Assembly: GCA_049509915.1 (NCBI GenBank)
Contig: JBEKZL010000282.1
Location: forward strand, 1-9,540
Reading direction: 5' to 3'
Length of the DNA stretch: 9,540 nucleotides
Origin: JBEKYD01 sp049509915
GTDB lineage: Bacteria > Acidobacteriota > Terriglobia > Bryobacterales > Bryobacteraceae
The notes beneath the pieces are model-generated. The model was not told where the DNA came from. It searched no databases and saw nothing but the letters and a program-made list of their open reading frames with translations. Each line of letters begins with the position of its first letter. Position 1 is the first letter of the stretch. A program made the position numbers and the translations under genes. Shown here one piece after another: positions 6,239 to 9,540 of this stretch.

Positions 6239-8574
6239 TCACTGGGGATCTAAGAGCCAGCGCAAATGGATGCGGCGGTCCTGGGTTCGGTCGACGGGCT
6301 CTTGGGCCACCCGCACGGGCGGCGCGGCGGCTCCTTTGGGAAGCGTGATGACGGCGCTCGCGAGCTCGCCCTGGTTCCATTTCACATCCACGCGGGCGCC
6401 GCCGCGCGCTACCAGGCCGGTGACGCTGCCGGACAGCCACTTGTTCGGTAGCGCGGGCAGCAGGCGCAGCTCGCCGAATTGCGATTGCAGGAGCATCTCC
6501 GCCATGAATCCGGGGGTGGTTATGGAGCCATCCAACTGCATCGGTTTGGCGCGCGTGTCGTTGGCGCCGCCGCGCTGCTGGTAAGTGGTCAGGTTCTCGT
6601 TTCCGGCCTCGCCGATCAGTTGGGAGAAGATCTTGTCGGCGCGGTTGCCGTCGAACAGCCGGCCCCAGATCCAGATCTTCCACGCCCGCGACCAGTTGCC
6701 TCCGATGGAACCGTCAGTAGGGCTTCCGTTATGCCGGCAGGAACACACCCAGGTAGCGCGGTTGTACTTCGGGTCGAAGCGCTGCGCGTTTTCGCCGTCG
6801 CCGCGCAGGTTCATCGAGACGCGCGCCGCCGCGGCCAGCTCCGGCATGCGCAGCGGATCGATCTGCTGGCCCGGATGAACCGCGTACAGGTGCATGAAAT
6901 GGCGATGCTTGCAGTGGGGATCGTCGATATCGGCTACATTGGCCGAGGCGGCCGATCTTGAGCGGCATCATCCGCTCCCGCGTGGCGGCCACTCGCTGTC
7001 GGAATTCGGCGTCCACGTCCAGAACCTTGGCGGCCTCCACCACGTTCGCGAACAGGTCGCCCACCATTTCGACGTCCTGGAAGGGCGGCTCCAGGTAACC
7101 CAGGCTGGATTGGTGCTCGGCGGAAATGGCCGGCGCGGGGAGCAGGTGGCCGCGGTATTCCACCATGTTGGCCAGATAGAACTGGGCGGCCTCCTTCATC
7201 AGCGGGTAAGCTTTTTCCCGCAGATCGGTCCGCTCCTGCGTGAATTCGTATTGCTCCCACACGTGGCGGCAGTTCCACGCCGCGCCGCTCGGGAAAATGC
7301 CCCAATCGAGTGAGGAGCCAGGACTTGCATAACCCCAGATATTGCCCGTCGTATGTTGCATCCAGCCTTCCGTGCCGTAATACGCGCGGGCGACTTCGCG
7401 TCCCGGCGTCACCATGCCGCGGAGCCATTCCACAAACGGCTCCTGGCACTCGCTGAGGCCGAGCACGCCGCACGGCATATAGATCAACTGTATGTTGATG
7501 TTGATCTGATAATTACCCGACCAGGGGGACGTCATGGCGTTCGCCCATGGGCCCTGAAGTCCCGACGGCAGGGCGCCTGGCCTGGATGCGCTGATCAGCA
7601 GATACTTGCCGAAATGGAATGCCATTTCCTTCAGGCCGACATCCGCATAATCGGCTTTATCGTAATACGCCCAACGCTCGTTGGTGGGCAGCGCTTCGCG
7701 GGCGGCCACGCCACCGCCTAACTGGAGACTCGTCCGCCGATAAAGCCTCTGGTAATCGGCAACGTGCTCGGCCAGCAGCTCCGCATAGCCGCGCTTCTGC
7801 AGCCGGTTCATCACGCCGGAAGTAATCGCCCCTGGGTTTCCGCCGCGATAAGACGGCGGTTCGAAGCGATACTCCGTGGCCACTGTGTAAATGACGGTGG
7901 CTTCCTGCCCGCCCGCCAGTCGCAGCGCATCGCCGTCTTCCGTCAGCCGGCCGCCCTTGTGGCGAACCGACAATTGGATTTGATAGCGCAGTTGGTTATC
8001 GTCGATCTGCCCGGCCAGCACCCATCGCCCGGTTTTCGCGGAAGCGTCGACGGTGGGGGCGTGCTTCTTATGCGCCGGGTCGACCTGTATCTTGAACCCG
8101 AGCTTGCCCTGACGGTCGCAACTGAACCGCATCACCAGGGCGCGCGCAAGAGCCGAACGAGGAGTAATTGCCCATCAGGTACTGCTGAGCCAGCGCGTCC
8201 GCTTCGTGGATCTGGTCCGCCACAATCAGGCGGCGTACCTGCTGAATCGCGTCCTTGCCGCTGGGGATGATGCCATAATGGCCGCCCTTGGAATCGACCG
8301 GGCTGCCCGTCCAGAAGCTTTTTTCTCCGAGCGCGAGCCGCTCCTGTTTGACGTCGCCTATCAGCGATGCTCCGAAGTATGCGTTGCCTAGGTGCAGCGC
8401 CTGGGTGTTCCAATCGTCGCCGGGATAGCGGAACCAGATGACTTCGTTGCCGGAGGGATGCTCTTCCGCTTCCGGCGCGGCGGTGGCGCTCTGCGCCGCG
8501 AGCAGGGCCGAAGAGATCAGGAAGGTGCGGCGGTTAAATGAATCAGGAAAGCTTTTCTTGTTTTTCCGTGCCAT
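6239..8574 (-). pseudogene. Glycoside hydrolase family 95 (alpha-L-fucosidase-type), broken by an internal deletion and a second lesion
   Basis: Three minus-strand frames join into one GH95 protein. Piece one (8574 to about 8149) starts MARKNKK and has a Tat-like leader (NRRTFLISSALLAAQSATAA), then WFRYPGDDWNTQALHLGNAY and ERLALGEKSFWTGSP, typical of the GH95 N-terminal beta domain. Piece two (about 8147-6939) has the (alpha/alpha)6 barrel: the N-x-N pair in YQININIQ (7494-7502), GIFPSGAAWNCRHVWEQYEF with the Glu at 7254-7256, and LKIGRLGQ. Piece three (6937-6239) has IDDPHCKHRHFMHLYAVHPG, NLRGDG and WSRAWKIWIWGRLFDGNRA. The Asn pair, the Glu and the RGDG Asp correspond to the family's catalytic residues. 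About 50 residues are missing at the first junction and about four at the second. The ATG at 8574 is preferred over an upstream TTG at 8598. The family acts on fucosylated glycans, here outside the cytoplasm. As it stands the gene cannot give a full enzyme. Confidence 0.88.
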
Positions 8575-8598
8575 GGCCGAATCCCAAAACCCGCCCAA

Positions 8599-8779
8599 TC
8601 AGCGCGCCGATTCCCGGCAGCGATTACAACGCCCTTGGCAAGGCCCCCTCGACGTGGCCGGCGCCAGAAACCAGTAATATTGATTCTCCCATCCGCCTTC
8701 TTGCCCGAGTTTGATGTAGCGCACCGGCATTGGAGGCGAGAGCTTTGCGGGCATCGGGGGCGCAGTTTGAAGTGCTCAT
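8599..8779 (-). pseudogene. Small broken gene with IKLG..GGWE motif upstream of the GH95 remnant
   Basis: An ATG at 8779, preceded by AGGA (8794-8791) eleven bases upstream, opens MSTSNCAPDARKALASNAGA. The recognisable sequence lies in the next frame: a 51-codon ORF (8754-8599) reads MPAKLSPPMPVRYIKLGQEG followed by GWENQYYWFLAPA, then degenerates into a Cys/Arg-rich tail before TGA. R-Y-I-K-L-G-x-x-G-x-W-E resembles the N-terminus of some uncharacterised bacterial proteins, but I cannot name a function. A +1 frame change between the ribosome-binding site and the motif suggests a truncated remnant. It ends 24 bases before the GH95 start codon, on the same strand, so the two may once have been co-transcribed. 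Confidence 0.35.
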
Positions 8780-9419
8780 GTCGTTCCGAGTCCTTTCACG
8801 ACAGGTTAATCCTTTCAGCCGAGAAAGAAAAGTTGATCGGAAGCATTTTCGTCCTAGCGCGAGCGGTAGATTTCGTTAATGAAAGTGGCGTTTCATTCCA
8901 TTGAGGCGCCTATTCCTCATGCCACTGCCACTTTTCGGAAATGCGGTTGGAACGGCCGAACGCGCTGGAACACCTCCTGGGCACGACGGACGCCCCTGCA
9001 CCGCACTCATGGTGCCCGGGGGAAAGACACTGGCAACGCGACGTCTTTCCCCGACTCGGCCGAGCTATAACTGCAGGCGTCCTGGCCGTTTGCGAGCCGG
9101 GCAAACCGGCATCCGAAAGGGACTCGCAGGAGGGCGGCCACTGGACGGCGGGATCAGCCCCGCCGTGATCTCGACGGTTAGGACCAGCCAGTGGTGCCAA
9201 CATGATCGGCATCACCGCGCCAGCCACTCTGCCGTATTTCCACAAACGCCCGTGCGTAGAGTCGCGGCTCTCGGACGACGACGTCTGCGGACGTTCGGGG
9301 GATCAGTTCCGATCACGATCACGCGTCCAAACGCAGATGCGGTCGTGGGCTCGGCCCCGAGGGACGGCTGCCGATAACGCCATAACGCTCGCCGATGCCG
9401 TTGCTGGTTTGACAACAGC
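8780..9419. other. No gene recognised; GC-rich stretch with inverted and direct repeats
   Basis: Several long open frames occur on both strands, as expected in GC-rich DNA, but none shows a domain, a convincing start or a consistent coding signal. Visible structure: a direct repeat of TCCTTTCA (8791-8798 and 8810-8817; TGAAAGGA on the minus strand), nested inverted repeats at 8882-8934, and ATAACGCCAT (9374-9383), which is repeated in inverted form in the promoter downstream. Base composition changes sharply to AT-rich at about 9420. Confidence 0.5.
8882..8934. repeat. Nested inverted repeats (possible structured RNA or protein-binding site)
   Basis: AAAGTGGC (8882-8889) and GCCACTTT (8927-8934) are perfect reverse complements, and inside them TGAGG (8902-8906) pairs with CCTCA (8915-8919) across an 8-base loop. 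It lies about 100 bp upstream of the small broken gene on the minus strand. No function can be assigned from the sequence. Confidence 0.4.
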
Positions 9420-9440
9420 CTAGTATTACTTCGTTAAGTA

Positions 9441-9469
9441 TTGACAAAACATAAAAATGGCGTTATGTT
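9441..9469 (+). promoter_or_regulatory. Strong sigma70-type promoter driving the transposase ORF, probably leaderless
   Basis: A perfect TTGACA (9441-9446) is separated by exactly 17 bases from TATGTT (9464-9469), which matches TATAAT at four of six positions. The ATG follows five bases later (9475), so transcription would begin at or near the A of the start codon. There is no room for a Shine-Dalgarno sequence, which points to leaderless translation, known for some transposase genes. Confidence 0.7.
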
Positions 9470-9470
9470 T
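9447..9470. repeat. 8-bp inverted repeat inside the transposase promoter (candidate operator)
   Basis: AAACATAA (9447-9454) and TTATGTTT (9463-9470) are perfect reverse complements around an 8-base centre. One arm fills the start of the -35/-10 spacer and the other covers the -10 box, so a protein bound here would block the promoter. In an insertion sequence this could be an autoregulatory site. Confidence 0.45.
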
Positions 9471-9474
9471 GGGC

Positions 9475-9540
9475 ATGACCGACGCCCAGATGGGTCGATG
9501 CCGAAAGCGCCTGGAGCAATTCTTGGTCGATCTGTTGGAA
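9475..9540 (+). CDS. N-terminus of a probable IS701-family transposase (runs off the window)
   Basis: An ATG at 9475 directly follows a strong promoter and opens 22 codons, MTDAQMGRCRKRLEQFLVDL then LE, with no stop before the window ends. A short leader followed by R-L-E-x-F-L-x-D-L-L-E matches my recollection of the start of IS701-family DDE transposases (often RLERFLADLLEPLGR), in which the catalytic Asp-Asp-Glu residues lie much further downstream. The catalytic part is not in the window, so this rests on the N-terminus, the promoter and a CTAG tetranucleotide 52 bases upstream of the ATG. A small regulatory protein with a basic N-terminal helix is the main alternative. Confidence 0.5.
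   Translation, partial: MTDAQMGRCRKRLEQFLVDLLE

Larger units (their letters stand above)
9420..9540 (+). mobile_element. Probable left end of an IS701-family insertion sequence, truncated by the window edge
   Basis: CTAG at 9420-9423 is followed by an abrupt AT-rich stretch, a strong promoter and a transposase-like start codon at 9475. IS701-family elements are known to insert at YTAR-type tetranucleotides, and CTAG fits. The right end, terminal inverted repeat and second target copy lie outside the window, so the boundary is a prediction. Confidence 0.4.

Noticed and set aside
8910..9245. Minus-strand open frame starting MWKYGRVAGAVMPIMLAPLAG, faintly like a segment of an MFS transporter
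   Set aside because: Only one short hydrophobic stretch matches; the rest is Pro/Arg/Ser-rich with no further helices, and no neighbouring frame continues the pattern convincingly.
8901..9377. Plus-strand 158-codon open frame upstream of the transposase
   Set aside because: Low-complexity Arg/Pro/Gly composition, no recognisable motif and no ribosome-binding site; typical of chance open frames in GC-rich DNA.

Overview
The window looks like GC-rich chromosomal DNA from an Acidobacteriota-type bacterium, probably near Solibacter/Bryobacter. This is inferred from gene content: a Ser/Thr kinase fused through one membrane helix to a PD40 (TolB-like) propeller, an exported oligopeptidase B, and a GH95 alpha-L-fucosidase with a Tat-like leader. 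No rRNA, tRNA or CRISPR array is visible.

Layout: (1) 39-473, minus: the C-terminal end of an FG-GAP/VCBS-like protein. It meets head to head, at about 440-485, (2) 456-2837, plus: a kinase/PD40 gene that has lost its N-lobe and carries three frame changes, one caused by an exact 11-bp tandem duplication. (3) 3055-5148, minus: an intact, exported oligopeptidase B, the only complete large gene here. A near-perfect 14-bp inverted repeat lies over the -35 box of its predicted promoter. (4) 5225-6238: no intact gene, but a possible decayed minus-strand reading frame at 5575-6163. (5) 6239-8574, minus: a GH95 gene in three frames, with an internal deletion and a second small lesion. (6) 8599-8779, minus: a small broken gene with an IKLG..GGWE motif. 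(7) 8780-9419: no gene recognised, but several inverted repeats. (8) 9420-9540, plus: an AT-rich segment with a strong sigma70-type promoter and the first 22 codons of what looks like an IS701-family transposase, running off the window.

The overall picture is a decaying, rearranged accessory region beside an insertion sequence, with one preserved peptidase gene. The genes do not form an operon: kinase and peptidase are convergent, and the GH95 remnant lies about 1.1 kb upstream of the peptidase. I do not see a clear new multi-gene system. The most useful observations are the head-to-head truncation junction, the duplication-driven frameshift, the operator-like repeat upstream of the peptidase, a 30-residue insertion beside the catalytic Asp of the GH95 protein, and the probably leaderless transposase promoter with an embedded inverted repeat. 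Sequencing or assembly error could explain some of the lesions.
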